A DNA stretch of 64,000 nucleotides, taken from the NCBI GenBank assembly GCA_016745035.1, contig JADGDE010000006.1:127607-191606 (forward strand). Reading direction: 5' to 3'. Below are positions 8,820 through 19,299 of the stretch, piece by piece. The notes below the pieces were generated by a model. The model was not told where the DNA came from, ran no database searches, and worked only from the letters and a program-made list of their open reading frames with translations. Source of the DNA: Thiotrichales bacterium. Its GTDB lineage: Bacteria; Pseudomonadota; Gammaproteobacteria; Beggiatoales; Beggiatoaceae. The translations under genes and the position numbers were made by a program. Numbering within the stretch: the stretch's first letter is position 1; the number at the start of each line of letters is the position of its first letter.

Positions 8820-10906
8820 TACAGATCGTCACTACCCATATCAGCGAAAGACTCTTCCACATCTTCAGGCAATGTGAAACCAGAAACCGAAGTTTTCAGG
8901 TCATTTGCAAGTTCAGCCAAGTGTTCAATAGAGGAGGCCGTCTCGTTAGTACCGCGCAATGTCTGAGTGGTAATTTCTTGAATAATACTCACGGTACCAG
9001 AGATATTCGATGCCACCGCAGCTTGGGTACGTGACGTTTGCGAGATATTCTCGATTTGTTCAGCGAGCTGTACCGAAACGTTTTCAATTTCAGTCAACGC
9101 ACCACCAGCCGTCTCAGCTAGGCGTGCACCACTGACCACGTTGGCGGTGCTTTGTTCCATTGAGCTAACCGCTTCGTTAGTATCACTTTGAATGGTTTTA
9201 ACCAAGGTGTCGATTTGCTTGGTTGCATTACCTGAACGTTCAGCCAAGCGTTGAATTTCATCAGCAACCACCGCAAAGCCTCGACCTGCTTCACCTGCCA
9301 TTGCCGCTTGAATCGCCGCATTCAATGCTAGGATGTTGGTTTGGTCAGCAATATCATCAATGAGGCTAACGATTTCACCAATTTCTTGTGAACTCTCACC
9401 TAAGCGTTTAATCCGTTTTGAGGTTTCTTGGATTTGCTCGCGAATCGTGTCCATACCGGTGATGGTATCTTGTACTGCATTTGCGCCTTTGGCCGCAATA
9501 TCAACTGATTTTTTCGCCACGTCGGTGGATTCAATCGCGTTGGCAGAAACTTTTTTCACCGAGTTTGCCATGCCTAAAATCGCCTGCCCAGCTTTGGCAA
9601 TTTGTTGTGCTTGGCGGTCAGAAGCTTGAATCAATTGAGTTGCCGTAGAGCGCGTGCCTTGTGCGGCGGTGGTGACTTGGAAAGCGGTTTTATTAATGCT
9701 GATAACTAAATCGCGCAGCGCTTCAATCGAGTAGTTCAGCGCATCGGAAATTGCCCCGGTAAAGTCTTCGGTTACGGTTGCCGTCACGGTTAAATCACCA
9801 TCGGCTAAATCAGAAATTTCACTTAAGAGACGTAAAATCGCTTCTTGGTTACGGGTATTGGTTTCTTGACTTTCTTTCAAGCGTGAACGGGTTTCATGAG
9901 CACGTTCTTTACCGGAGATAATCATCACCACAAATAGGACAATTAAGAGTACAACGGTTACAATCGCTAAAATATTTCCTAAACTATTGGAATATAAGCG
10001 TTGTTCAATGGATTCGTTATAAGCGTTATATAACACTTCAATATTGCCAAGCAGATTGGGATTGTTTTCAAAAATATCGAACGAAGAGTCTTTGGCTTGG
10101 AACAGTTGTTCGGAGTTATCTAAAAATTCTTCAATGCTTTGAGTACGTTCATTGAATAATTCTTGTAAATTTAATAAAGCTTGTTGTGCTGCGCCATCAT
10201 CAACTGCGGCAATATTGAGTTCATCATTACCATTGAGCAAGGTTTCAGTGGCATCATTGAAGGTGGTGATGTCCTCACCGAGTTGCCCCTCAGCATTAAT
10301 TGCACCGTCATCGCCTTGGAAGGAGCGACGAATATTATTGCCAATCCGCTCTAAAATCATCAATTGGCGGGTAGCGATGAACATTTGCGCTTGGTCAGCG
10401 TCCCCTGCAATCATATTATCGAGCATACCCTCGGTATTGGCAACAATGTCGGTAGTTAAGTCGGTTAATTCATCAAAGCGGCCATAAAGGGAGATGACTG
10501 CTTCACGGGTTTTAGACAAGAGATTGACACTTTCGTTGGTGGTTGCCCAAACCGTTTCAACTTTATTCAAAGCTTCTGCGGCTTCTTCTGGTACTGTGGG
10601 TAGTCCGCTTTCTGAATCGCCTTCTTTAATGATTTTTAAGGTGTTTTTAAAGTTGGCACGTTGTTTTTGTATGGAATCGAAAGAGGCTTCTTTACCATTG
10701 GCAGCACGGGCGGCATGTTGGGTTATTTGTTGGGTTAACAGGCGTAATTGAGTCACATTACTTAAATAAATTTCATCAACACTGGCAGCTTGATTGGTTT
10801 TATAAAAAACCACACCAGTGCCTATCATGGCTACAGCTAACGAAACGCCCAGCACAATCATAACGATACTGTTATCCAGTGACTTAGCTGAAAAACGTGT
10901 ACTCAT
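8819..10906 (-). CDS. pilJ: Twitching motility methyl-accepting chemotaxis protein PilJ
   Basis: Receptor of the Pil-Chp pathway controlling type IV pili. The start is the ATG at 10906 (695 aa): GGGAG lies eight bases upstream, whereas the in-frame ATG at 10921 has AAGG with no spacing. It has a transmembrane segment at about 13-35, a helical periplasmic PilJ-type sensor region, a second transmembrane segment near 307-330, a HAMP-like linker, and an MCP signalling domain with the conserved hairpin tip ([12 protein letters not shown] through [10 protein letters not shown]). It ends in a TAA overlapping the next gene's ATG by one base. Confidence 0.93.
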   Translation of the reverse strand: MSTRFSAKSLDNSIVMIVLGVSLAVAMIGTGVVFYKTNQAASVDEIYLSNVTQLRLLTQQITQHAARAANGKEASFDSIQKQRANFKNTLKIIKEGDSESGLPTVPEEAAEALNKVETVWATTNESVNLLSKTREAVISLYGRFDELTDLTTDIVANTEGMLDNMIAGDADQAQMFIATRQLMILERIGNNIRRSFQGDDGAINAEGQLGEDITTFNDATETLLNGNDELNIAAVDDGAAQQALLNLQELFNERTQSIEEFLDNSEQLFQAKDSSFDIFENNPNLLGNIEVLYNAYNESIEQRLYSNSLGNILAIVTVVLLIVLFVVMIISGKERAHETRSRLKESQETNTRNQEAILRLLSEISDLADGDLTVTATVTEDFTGAISDALNYSIEALRDLVISINKTAFQVTTAAQGTRSTATQLIQASDRQAQQIAKAGQAILGMANSVKKVSANAIESTDVAKKSVDIAAKGANAVQDTITGMDTIREQIQETSKRIKRLGESSQEIGEIVSLIDDIADQTNILALNAAIQAAMAGEAGRGFAVVADEIQRLAERSGNATKQIDTLVKTIQSDTNEAVSSMEQSTANVVSGARLAETAGGALTEIENVSVQLAEQIENISQTSRTQAAVASNISGTVSIIQEITTQTLRGTNETASSIEHLAELANDLKTSVSGFTLPEDVEESFADMGSDDL

Positions 10907-11090
10907 ATTGTGGACTCCCATCCTTAATATTGTGTTCTACCTATGTGAGTATAGATTAAACAAGTATTCAAATTCAGTCAGTTAACTGACGGTTATAGGT
11001 CGTGTCTTGGGTTACAAAACCTAAGTTGTTTGTATAACAGTACAGCTTGGCTTATCACTCTGCACGCCACAACAAATTAGTACTTCACTC

Positions 11091-11648
11091 TCAGGAAGCA
11101 GCATCTAAAAACAGGCGACTTTCACTCAGTTTATGCATATCAAAAACCATCCAAAATTGCTCGTTTAATTCAAACTGTTCTTTGACAAAACCGCTGTATT
11201 TGTTTTGTTCTTCTGCTTGTGGATCCAGTGTTTGTCTGAATTCTTCTGGAAAATATTTAATCCCTAATACTTCACTAACTAAAAGACCTGAGGTCACACC
11301 TGCTTGTTCGATAATTAATAACCGTGAACGTCCATCACGTTTAAGCGGGCTACCTTCTAAACAAGCATTCAAATCCACAACGGGGATTAAAATACCTTGG
11401 TGATTGGCAATTCCCAAAACCCACGGCTTAGCGCCTGGTACTTTAGCCAAAATTTTTGGATAATAAAGTACTTCTTTGATTTCAGGTAAAGGACTCACCA
11501 TTAACGTGTCTTGTAGACGAAACCCAATGCCTTGCCAAAGACTTTGTTCCACTTCACCTTGTTGTGGCAACCCTGCCCCATAAGCTCTGAATTTTTGTTC
11601 AAGTGCTTGGAGCCATTGAAAGGGTGCTTGGTGTGCTGCTGTTGTCAT
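11091..11648 (-). CDS. pilI: CheW-like adaptor PilI
   Basis: 185 aa, a single CheW domain coupling the PilJ receptor to the Pil-Chp kinase. Visible family features are W-V-L-G-I-A-N-H-Q-G-I-L-I-P-V-V-D-L in the first beta-barrel and the L-I-I-E-Q-A-G segment followed by a V-x-E-V-L-G-I motif. It lies six bases after pilH and 184 bases before the pilJ start. Soluble, cytoplasmic. Confidence 0.9.
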   Translation of the reverse strand: MTTAAHQAPFQWLQALEQKFRAYGAGLPQQGEVEQSLWQGIGFRLQDTLMVSPLPEIKEVLYYPKILAKVPGAKPWVLGIANHQGILIPVVDLNACLEGSPLKRDGRSRLLIIEQAGVTSGLLVSEVLGIKYFPEEFRQTLDPQAEEQNKYSGFVKEQFELNEQFWMVFDMHKLSESRLFLDAAS

Positions 11649-11654
11649 CTTATA

Positions 11655-12014
11655 TCACAATAAGTTTTTAATCGCGTTAAGTAATTCATCTTGCTTGACA
11701 GGCTTAACTAAAAAATCCTTAGCCCCTTGCATCATTCCCCAAGCTCGATCACTTTCCATGTTTTTACTTGAGACAATCACCACAGGAATATTCTTGGTAT
11801 CAGGGTTTTTAGTAATTTTACGGGTAGCTTGAAAGCCATTTAACCCAGGCATTACCACATCCATTAAGACCAAGTCTGGTTTAAGTGTCGCAGCTTTTTC
11901 TACCGCTTCTGCACCACTTGATGCCTCAGAGGTTTGATAACCATTGCCCTCTAAAATATTTTTTACCAAGTAAGCATCGGTAGGCGAGTCATCCACGATA
12001 AGTATGTGTGCCAT
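11655..12014 (-). CDS. pilH: Response regulator PilH
   Basis: 119 aa, receiver domain only. The acidic pocket I-V-D-D-S is at residues 6-10, the phospho-acceptor Asp is in L-V-L-M-D-V-V-M-P-G-L-N-G-F near residue 51, and the C-terminal K-P-V-K lysine is present. The M-P-G-L-N-G-F-Q-A-T-R stretch is very like PilH of Pseudomonas. It is the second of two single-domain regulators in the cluster, 12 bases after pilG. Confidence 0.92.
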   Translation of the reverse strand: MAHILIVDDSPTDAYLVKNILEGNGYQTSEASSGAEAVEKAATLKPDLVLMDVVMPGLNGFQATRKITKNPDTKNIPVVIVSSKNMESDRAWGMMQGAKDFLVKPVKQDELLNAIKNLL

Positions 12015-12026
12015 ACTGAAATTTCC

Positions 12027-12434
12027 CTATTTTTTATCCAGTACGTAGGCTTTAATTGTGTTGAGCAATTCTTCCCGCGTGAAAGGCTTGGTCATATAAT
12101 GTTCTGCCCCAACAATACGCCCTCTTGCCCTTTCAAATAAGCCATCTTTACTTGAGAGCATGATGACAGGAATTTTCTTAAATGTAGGATTATTTTTGAT
12201 AAGGGCACAGGTTTGATAGCCATCAAGGCGGGGCATCATAATATCAACGAAGATAACATCTGGATGGTATTCGGCAACCTTTGCTAAGGATTCAAAACCA
12301 TCCGTTGCGGTCACAACTTCACAACCTGCTTTTTTAAGCAAGGTCTCAGCAGTACGGCGAATGGTCTTGCTATCATCGATAACAATCACTTTTATCCCTG
12401 TGAAATTAGTATCAGAATTATCTGTTGCCACCAC
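12027..12434 (-). CDS. pilG: Response regulator PilG
   Basis: 135 aa receiver-only regulator, first gene of the Pil-Chp cluster. It starts at GTG 12434 with AGG six bases upstream. The residues V-I-D-D-S-K-T-I-R-R-T-A-E and D-I-M-M-P-R-L-D-G-Y-Q-T-C are characteristic of PilG, which promotes pilus extension. The order pilG-pilH-pilI-pilJ is the standard gammaproteobacterial one; no promoter was identified with confidence in the 250 bases upstream. Confidence 0.94.
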   Translation of the reverse strand: MVATDNSDTNFTGIKVIVIDDSKTIRRTAETLLKKAGCEVVTATDGFESLAKVAEYHPDVIFVDIMMPRLDGYQTCALIKNNPTFKKIPVIMLSSKDGLFERARGRIVGAEHYMTKPFTREELLNTIKAYVLDKK

Positions 12435-12686
12435 TTACTACCTGTTTTTCAATGTAATCGAAACCATATTAAGTCAATTGCCTATCCTAAAAGTCAACTT
12501 TTAGGCGACAATCATACCCGATTTTGCTGTGAATTCAAACCTAAGCGCCAAGGTGTTAAAAACTTGGATTAAGTTTTGTTGTAACGCTTATCTTCATGAT
12601 GAAGCGTTAAGGCTTGTACTACGTGCGTGCTCAATTCACATACACTCAGTGGCGTTGCCATAAATGGGACACCACAATAGCTGTAT

Positions 12687-13935
<1,249 letters not shown>

Positions 13936-13936
<1 letters not shown>

Positions 13937-15105
13937 TAGATACGCCCCTTGGCTGCGGCAACGGCCTTTTGTGCTGCACTGGTCAAATCATCGGCGGTAA
14001 GTAAATTTAAGTTACTTTGCTCCAGCAAAGCTTTGCCCGCTTCAACCGCCGTGCCTTGTAAGCGCACCACCACCGGAATTTGAATCCCAATTTCTTTCGC
14101 TGCTTGAATAACGCCCTCGGCGATTAAATCACAACGGACAATGCCGCCAAAAATATTCACTAACACAGCTTTAACTTGGGTATCGGATAAAATTAATTTG
14201 AATGCTTCGGTGACCCGCTCTGCGGTCGCACCACCGCCCACATCTAAAAAGTTCGCAGGCTTGCCACCGTGGAGTTGAATCAAGTCCATCGTGGCCATCG
14301 CCAGCCCAGCGCCGTTGACCATGCAGCCAATCTCGCCAGAGAGGGCAATATAATTAAGCTGATGTTCGCCCGCTCTATGTTCGCGCTCATCGACTTGCGA
14401 GACATCATAAAAAGCTTGTAAATCAGGATGACGAAAAACAGCATTATCATCCAGTTGAATTTTGGCATCGACCGCAGCTAATTCCCCAGTTTGATCAACA
14501 ATCAAGGGATTAATTTCAAGCAAGCTGACATCTTTATCAAGAAATAGCGCATACAACTGCCGCAAAATTTGGCTCAATTGCTGCCGTGCCGGTTTATCTA
14601 AGCCAAGAGCAAAGCCTAAGGATTGGGCTTGATGTGCTTGTATGCCTGTGGCGGGATGAATGACTTGGGTATGGATTTTTTCCGGCGTGCTTGCCGCCAC
14701 TTCTTCAATGTCCATGCCCCCAGCAGCTGAGGCGACGATGGTGACGCGACGTGAGCTTCTATCGACCAATAAGCTCAAATACAATTCCCGCACAATCTCG
14801 GCTGGAGATTCAATCAAAACCGCAGACACCACTTGCCCCTCTGCGCCGCTTTGTTTAGTGACCAAGCGGCTGCCTAAGAGTTGTTCGCTGAATTGTTCTA
14901 GCTCGGTGAGATCATCGAGTAACTTAACCCCACCGGCTTTACCACGCCCACCGGTGTGGGCTTGGGCTTTAACCAGCCAGCGTGAGCCACCCAGTTCTTT
15001 GGCGTTACCAAGTGCCTCAGTGCTTGAAAAAGCCACTTTAGCTCGAGGCACAGGGATGTTGTACTGCTCAAACAGTTGTTTTGCTTGGTATTCGTGTAAG
15101 TTCAC
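13936..15105 (-). CDS. sucC: Succinyl-CoA ligase (ADP-forming) beta subunit
   Basis: ATP-grasp subunit binding ADP and succinate. The start is the GTG at 15105, giving [12 protein letters not shown] and 389 aa (E. coli SucC has 388), with AAGGA six to seven bases upstream; the frame is open to 15132 without support. Further landmarks are [16 protein letters not shown] for nucleotide binding, E-I-N-P-L and [14 protein letters not shown]. It is translationally coupled to sucD. The rest of the TCA operon (sdh, sucAB) is not here. Confidence 0.94.
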
Positions 15106-15216
15106 AAAAAGTCCTTCGCGTACCAGCAGCACAAAGCAGCGGCTCGCTGGTTAAAGCAATCGTTGTCAATCCAAAGGGGCTATGGTAGCGCTTACGCCCA
15201 CGAAATGCACGCGATT

Positions 15217-15387
15217 TTAAGCGAGCTGATAGCTTGCACCACAATAAGGGCAAACGGCTTTGCCGTCCGCATCAACGGTTAAAAACACGCGCGGATGCTG
15301 ACACCAAAGTGGACTATCAGGACGCGGGCAAGCAAGGGGTAAATCACTGGATTTAATCGGGATAGGTTGGCTGTTGGAATCAGACAT
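15217..15387 (-). CDS. Small zinc-finger (zf-CHCC) protein
   Basis: 56 aa from the ATG at 15387, chosen because GGAAG lies five bases upstream (an in-frame ATG at 15399 has no such site). The C-x(8)-C-x-H, V-F-L and C-P-Y-C-G pattern is that of the zf-CHCC family (related to mitochondrial NDUFS6 and bacterial homologues). It lies between map and sucC on the same strand. Biochemical role unknown. Confidence 0.8.
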   Translation of the reverse strand: MSDSNSQPIPIKSSDLPLACPRPDSPLWCQHPRVFLTVDADGKAVCPYCGASYQLA

Positions 15388-15407
15388 CAAAGCTTCCATC
15401 TAAAAGG

Positions 15408-16175
15408 TTAAAAAGATTCATCTGGGCGTTGAGTCAAAACCTCAACACCATTATCAGTCACTAACAGGGTATGTTCCCATTGTGCCGAGGGTTTTCTGTC
15501 GGCGGTGCGCACCGTCCAGCCATCGGGCAGGTGTTTAATCTTCGCCGCTCCGGCGTTAATCATCGGCTCAATGGTAAAGGTCATGCCCGGTTTTAATTTT
15601 TCTTTCGTTCCCGGCTTGCCATAATGCAAAACCTTGGGGTCTTCGTGAAAATCTTTACCAATGCCGTGACCACAATATTCCTTTACCACGCTGAAATGAA
15701 ACTTGCGGGCATGGGTTTCGACGGCATGACCTATATCGCCCAAATACGCACCGGGTTTGACCAACTCAATGCCCTTGTATAAACACTCTTGGGCGACTTC
15801 AACCAATTTCAGCGTGCGTGGTTTGACCTTGCCAATATTAAACATCTGACTGGTATCACCATGATACCCATCTTTAATCACGGTGATGTCTATATTGATA
15901 ATGTCCCCATCTTTGAGCTGTTTATCATTGGGGATGCCGTGACAAATACAGCTATTGACCGAGGTACAAATAGATTTGGGGAAACCGTGATAATCCAAAG
16001 GCGCAGGAATTGCCTTTTGTTCATTCACGATATAGTCATGACAGATTTGATTTAATTGTTCTGTGCTGACGCCCGCTTTCACATGCGGGGCTATCATTTC
16101 CAAAACTTCTGCTGCCAAACGACCTGCTACCCGCATTTTTTCAATTTCGGCAGCAGTTTTATAAGAAATAGCCAT
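15408..16175 (-). CDS. map: Methionine aminopeptidase, type I
   Basis: Removes the initiator methionine from nascent proteins. The start at 16175 (M-A-I-S-Y-K-T) gives 255 aa, the usual size; the open frame extends 28 codons further but with non-homologous sequence. The five metal ligands are visible: two Asp in D-I-T-V-I-K-D-G-Y-H-G-D-T, His in G-H-G-I-G, Glu in T-I-E-P-M and Glu in W-E-H-T. It is divergent from rpsB, an arrangement found widely in gammaproteobacteria. Confidence 0.96.
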   Translation of the reverse strand: MAISYKTAAEIEKMRVAGRLAAEVLEMIAPHVKAGVSTEQLNQICHDYIVNEQKAIPAPLDYHGFPKSICTSVNSCICHGIPNDKQLKDGDIINIDITVIKDGYHGDTSQMFNIGKVKPRTLKLVEVAQECLYKGIELVKPGAYLGDIGHAVETHARKFHFSVVKEYCGHGIGKDFHEDPKVLHYGKPGTKEKLKPGMTFTIEPMINAGAAKIKHLPDGWTVRTADRKPSAQWEHTLLVTDNGVEVLTQRPDESF

Positions 16176-16192
16176 ATTTATATAAATTTTGA

Positions 16193-16221
16193 TTGTTGTA
16201 AAAACGCTTATATGGTATAAA
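16193..16221 (+). promoter_or_regulatory. Sigma-70-type promoter for rpsB-tsf
   Basis: A TTGTTG at 16193-16198 and a TATAAA at 16216-16221 are separated by exactly 17 bases. They lie about 180 bases upstream of rpsB in the map-rpsB divergent gap. Read from the sequence; no transcript evidence. Confidence 0.6.
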
Positions 16222-16279
16222 GCGCACGCCTGAAAGGCAAGTGTGAGCATTATACCCATGCTTTGCCATAAAAACAGGT

Positions 16280-16398
16280 AAGAGCGGCACGATTGCCGTT
16301 AAATCTAAGTACACACCGACACATGCCCTTGGGTGCTAAGTCACAAACTTGGTTCGGACATGGGGTGAGTGCTGAATATTAACCCTGAATAAGGAGTT
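16280..16398 (+). promoter_or_regulatory. rpsB leader, probable S2 autoregulatory region
   Basis: Between the promoter and rpsB lies a leader of about 170 bases with complementary blocks (for example gacacatgccc near 16318 and ggacatggggt near 16356) able to fold into stem-loops. rpsB leaders of gammaproteobacteria are known to carry a conserved S2-binding control structure. That this one does so is inferred from position and pairing only. Confidence 0.4.
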
Positions 16399-16402
16399 TA
16401 TT

Positions 16403-17386
16403 ATGTCAAACGTATCTATGCGTGATATGTTGGAAGCTGGCGTTCATTTTGGACATCAAGCACGGTTCTGGAATCCACAAATGTCCCCTTACATCTTTGG
16501 GGAACGTAACAAAATCCATATCATCAACCTCGAAAAAACTTTACCTGCGTATCAAGAAGCGACCAACTTCTTAGGCAGTATGGCTGCTAAACGTGGCAAA
16601 GTCTTATTCGTTGGCACCAAACGCGCAGCACAAGAATCCGTTAAAGCAGCGGCAGAACGCTGTGGTATGCCTTTCATCAACCATCGCTGGTTAGGCGGTA
16701 TGTTGACCAACTACAAAACCGTTAAAGCCTCTATCAAGAAACTGAAAGACTTAGACGTGATGTTAGGTGATGAAGCCACACTTGCTAAACTGTCTAAAAA
16801 AGAAGTGTTATCTTTAACCCGTAAACAAACCAAACTCGAACGCAGCTTGGGCGGCATTAAAGACATGAACGGTTTACCAGACGCTTTATTCGTTATTGAT
16901 GTGGGCTATGAAAAAATCGCCATTAACGAAGCTAAAGTCTTAGGCATTCCTGTCGTCGGCGTAGTGGATACCAACAATGACCCAGCAGGCGTTGATCACG
17001 TCATTCCTGGTAATGACGATGCGATTCGTGCGATTCGCTTATATGTTGAAGGCGCAGCAGATTCTATCAGTACCGCTATAGCGGCTTCACAAAACACCGT
17101 TCGTGAAACCGAATTTGCTGAAAAAGAAGCCCCAGCCGCTGAAGCTGCACCTGTCGAAGAAGCCACCCCTGCTGCCGAGGCTGCGCCTGTTGAAGAAGCT
17201 GCCGCCCCTGCTGCTGAAGCTGCACCTGCCGAAGAAGCACCAGCCCCTGCTGCCGAAGCTGCACCTGCCGAAGAAGCACCAGCCCCTGCTGCTGAAGCTG
17301 CGCCTGCCGAAGAAGCACCAGCCCCTGTTGCAGAAGCCGCACCTGCTGAAGAAGCCCCAGCTGCTGACGCAAAAGCTGACGCATAA
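16403..17386 (+). CDS. rpsB: 30S ribosomal protein S2 with long Ala/Pro/Glu-rich C-terminal extension
   Basis: Residues 1 to about 235 are an ordinary S2 ([15 protein letters not shown] start; P-D-A-L-F-V-I-D and N-D-P-A-G-V-D signatures). Ribosome-binding site AAGGAG lies six bases upstream. Total length is 327 aa against the usual 240-250. The last 85 or so residues are low-complexity repeats of the pattern [13 protein letters not shown], acidic and presumably disordered on the ribosome surface. Followed by tsf after 68 bases. Confidence 0.97.
   Translation: MSNVSMRDMLEAGVHFGHQARFWNPQMSPYIFGERNKIHIINLEKTLPAYQEATNFLGSMAAKRGKVLFVGTKRAAQESVKAAAERCGMPFINHRWLGGMLTNYKTVKASIKKLKDLDVMLGDEATLAKLSKKEVLSLTRKQTKLERSLGGIKDMNGLPDALFVIDVGYEKIAINEAKVLGIPVVGVVDTNNDPAGVDHVIPGNDDAIRAIRLYVEGAADSISTAIAASQNTVRETEFAEKEAPAAEAAPVEEATPAAEAAPVEEAAAPAAEAAPAEEAPAPAAEAAPAEEAPAPAAEAAPAEEAPAPVAEAAPAEEAPAADAKADA
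17122..17370 (+). repeat. In-frame tandem repeats at the 3' end of rpsB
   Basis: About six imperfect copies of a roughly 39-base unit (gaagctgcacctgccgaaga and following) encode [13 protein letters not shown]. The unit length is a multiple of three. The repeat creates long spurious open frames on both strands, which should not be annotated. Confidence 0.9.
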
Positions 17387-17403
17387 ATCACAGATTAACA
17401 TCG

Positions 17404-17424
17404 GGCTAAACCCTGAGTTTAGCC
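17404..17424 (+). other. Intercistronic hairpin between rpsB and tsf
   Basis: Seven-base arms (ggctaaa 17404-17410, tttagcc 17418-17424) flank a seven-base loop. There is no T-run, so it is more likely an attenuator or processing element that tunes tsf relative to rpsB than a full terminator. Confidence 0.45.
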
Positions 17425-17454
17425 GGAAAACCCAATTATAGGAGAACAAGCTGT

Positions 17455-18324
17455 ATGGCAATTACCGCAGCTTTAGTAAAAGAATTACGTGAGCGCACCG
17501 GCGCTGGCATGATGGACTGCAAAAAAGCCCTGCAAGCGGCTGATGGCGACATCGAAACCGCTATCGAAGACATGCGTAAATCAGGCATGGCAAAAGCAGC
17601 CAAAAAAGCCGGTCGTATCGCTGCAGAAGGTCTTTTGAGTATTGCTCAAGACGGTGGCAAAGCCTGCATGGTTGAAATCAACTCAGAAACCGACTTCGTT
17701 GCTAAAGGTGATGACTTTATCGCTTTTTGTGATGGCGCTGCCCAAACCGCTTTGGCTAACGGTTGTACCGATGCCGCAAGTTTGAATGCCGTTGAAGTCA
17801 ATGGCGAGAGCTTAGAAACCAGCCTCAAAAACCTGATTGCAAAATTAGGCGAAAACATGAGCCTGCGTCGCGTGGTACAAATCGAAGGCGAAAACCTAGG
17901 TGTTTACAAACACGGTAGCCGCATTGGTGTGATCGTGGCTCTTGAAGGCGGCGACGAAACCTTAGCAAAAGACATCGCTATGCACATCGCCGCTAGCCGC
18001 CCTGTGTGCGTTAGCTCTGATGAAGTTCCAGCTGATATGCTCGCTAAAGAACGTGAAATTTTCACTGAACAAGCCAAAGCCAGCGGCAAACCTGACAATA
18101 TCATTGAAAAAATGGTTGAAGGCCGTATCCGTAAATACTTAGGCGAAGTCACTCTCTTAGGTCAACCTTTTGTTAAAGACCCTGACCAAACTGTTGAAAA
18201 ACTCGTTCAAGCTGCTGGCGCGAAAGTGGTCAGTTTCACCCGCATGGAAGTCGGTGAAGGCATCGAGAAAAAAGTTGAAAACTTCGCAGAAGAAGTGGCA
18301 GCACAACAAAAAGCCGCAGGTTAA
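17455..18324 (+). CDS. tsf: Translation elongation factor Ts
   Basis: GDP-GTP exchange factor of EF-Tu. 289 aa, normal length. It has the N-terminal UBA-like signature [14 protein letters not shown], the [11 protein letters not shown] motif contacting EF-Tu, and H-I-A-A-S-R-P in the core. Ribosome-binding site AGGAG lies about nine bases upstream. Standard order rpsB-tsf-pyrH. Confidence 0.98.
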   Translation: MAITAALVKELRERTGAGMMDCKKALQAADGDIETAIEDMRKSGMAKAAKKAGRIAAEGLLSIAQDGGKACMVEINSETDFVAKGDDFIAFCDGAAQTALANGCTDAASLNAVEVNGESLETSLKNLIAKLGENMSLRRVVQIEGENLGVYKHGSRIGVIVALEGGDETLAKDIAMHIAASRPVCVSSDEVPADMLAKEREIFTEQAKASGKPDNIIEKMVEGRIRKYLGEVTLLGQPFVKDPDQTVEKLVQAAGAKVVSFTRMEVGEGIEKKVENFAEEVAAQQKAAG

Positions 18325-18331
18325 ATCCTGT

Positions 18332-18417
18332 AGAGACGTAGCACGGCTACGTCTCTCCCCATTCATGGCTACGTCTTCGAGGCGTGGCTGTGCTGAGACG
18401 TAGCACTGCTACGTCTC
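18332..18417. repeat. Two palindromes (GAGACGTAGC family) between tsf and pyrH
   Basis: The first palindrome (18332-18356) has 11-base arms agagacgtagc / gctacgtctct around acg; the second (18395-18417) has ten-base arms of the same sequence around act. A degenerate half copy (ggctacgtct) lies between them. Two copies of one palindrome in one gap indicate a dispersed REP/MITE-like family. As RNA they would form stable hairpins that could terminate after tsf or protect its 3' end. Confidence 0.75.
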
Positions 18418-18444
18418 TACTGTTTTCTATCCCAAGGCATCGGC

Positions 18445-19158
18445 ATGACACACCCAACCTACCCCAGAATTTTACTCAAACTCAGCGGTGAAGCCCTCAT
18501 GGGTTCAGGTCAATTTGGTATTGATGCCGAGACCATGCAATTTGTCGCCAAAGAAATCAAAGCCCTACAAGAAGCCAAAGTACAAACCGCGATTGTCGTC
18601 GGGGGCGGTAATATTTTTCGTGGTGCAGGTCTTGTCAGCGCCGGTATCAATCCCGTCAGTGCCGACCAAATGGGCATGTTGGCAACAGCGATGAACGCCT
18701 TAGCCATCCAAGATGCGGTGGAAAAACTCGATATGCGCGCCCATGTGCTCTCTGCTGTTCCCCTTGGTAACAGTTGCGAAGTTTATAGCCATCGCCTTGC
18801 TAACGACTACCTAGCCCAAGGCGATAGCGTGATTTTTGCCGCAGGCACAGGCAACCCCTTCTTCACCACCGACTCAGCCGCCGCCTTACGCGCTGCCGAA
18901 ATCCAAGCTGATTTAATGATTAAAGCCACCAAGGTTGATGGTGTCTATGACAGCGACCCAATGAAAAACCCCACCGCCAAACGCTATAATAAACTTGATT
19001 ATGACAGTGTTATTGAGCAACAGCTCGGTGTGATGGACATCACCGCCGTGGTCTTAGCCCGCAGCCATCAAATCCCTCTACGGGTTTTAGATATGCAACA
19101 ATCAGGGGCATTTGTCCAAGCGGCTTATGGTGAAAATATTGGGACTTTGGTGAGCTAG
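18445..19158 (+). CDS. pyrH: Uridylate kinase (UMP kinase)
   Basis: Phosphorylates UMP to UDP; bacterial hexameric type of the amino-acid-kinase fold. 237 aa. Landmarks: L-L-K-L-S-G-E-A-L-M-G at the N-terminus, G-G-G-N-I-F-R-G, the T-G-N-P-F-F-T-T-D-S-A-A-A-L-R segment, and K-V-D-G-V-Y-D-x-D-P. frr, which often follows, is absent; a minus-strand gene comes next. Confidence 0.97.
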   Translation: MTHPTYPRILLKLSGEALMGSGQFGIDAETMQFVAKEIKALQEAKVQTAIVVGGGNIFRGAGLVSAGINPVSADQMGMLATAMNALAIQDAVEKLDMRAHVLSAVPLGNSCEVYSHRLANDYLAQGDSVIFAAGTGNPFFTTDSAAALRAAEIQADLMIKATKVDGVYDSDPMKNPTAKRYNKLDYDSVIEQQLGVMDITAVVLARSHQIPLRVLDMQQSGAFVQAAYGENIGTLVS

Positions 19159-19299
19159 GCGTAAGTTTTGCGCACCAATTGAAAGTTAATGCCGAGTTTT
19201 ATGTAGATAAAAATAGGCATAGCTAATTTATATCTGAACGATTGATTAGCACCCGTCCCATCACCGTATTAAAAACACAGTAATGGGACACTTATAGGT

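Noticed and set aside
16996..17461. Four overlapping long open frames on both strands across the rpsB 3' end
   Set aside because: They arise from the low-complexity tandem repeats of the rpsB tail; none has a ribosome-binding site or plausible protein composition.
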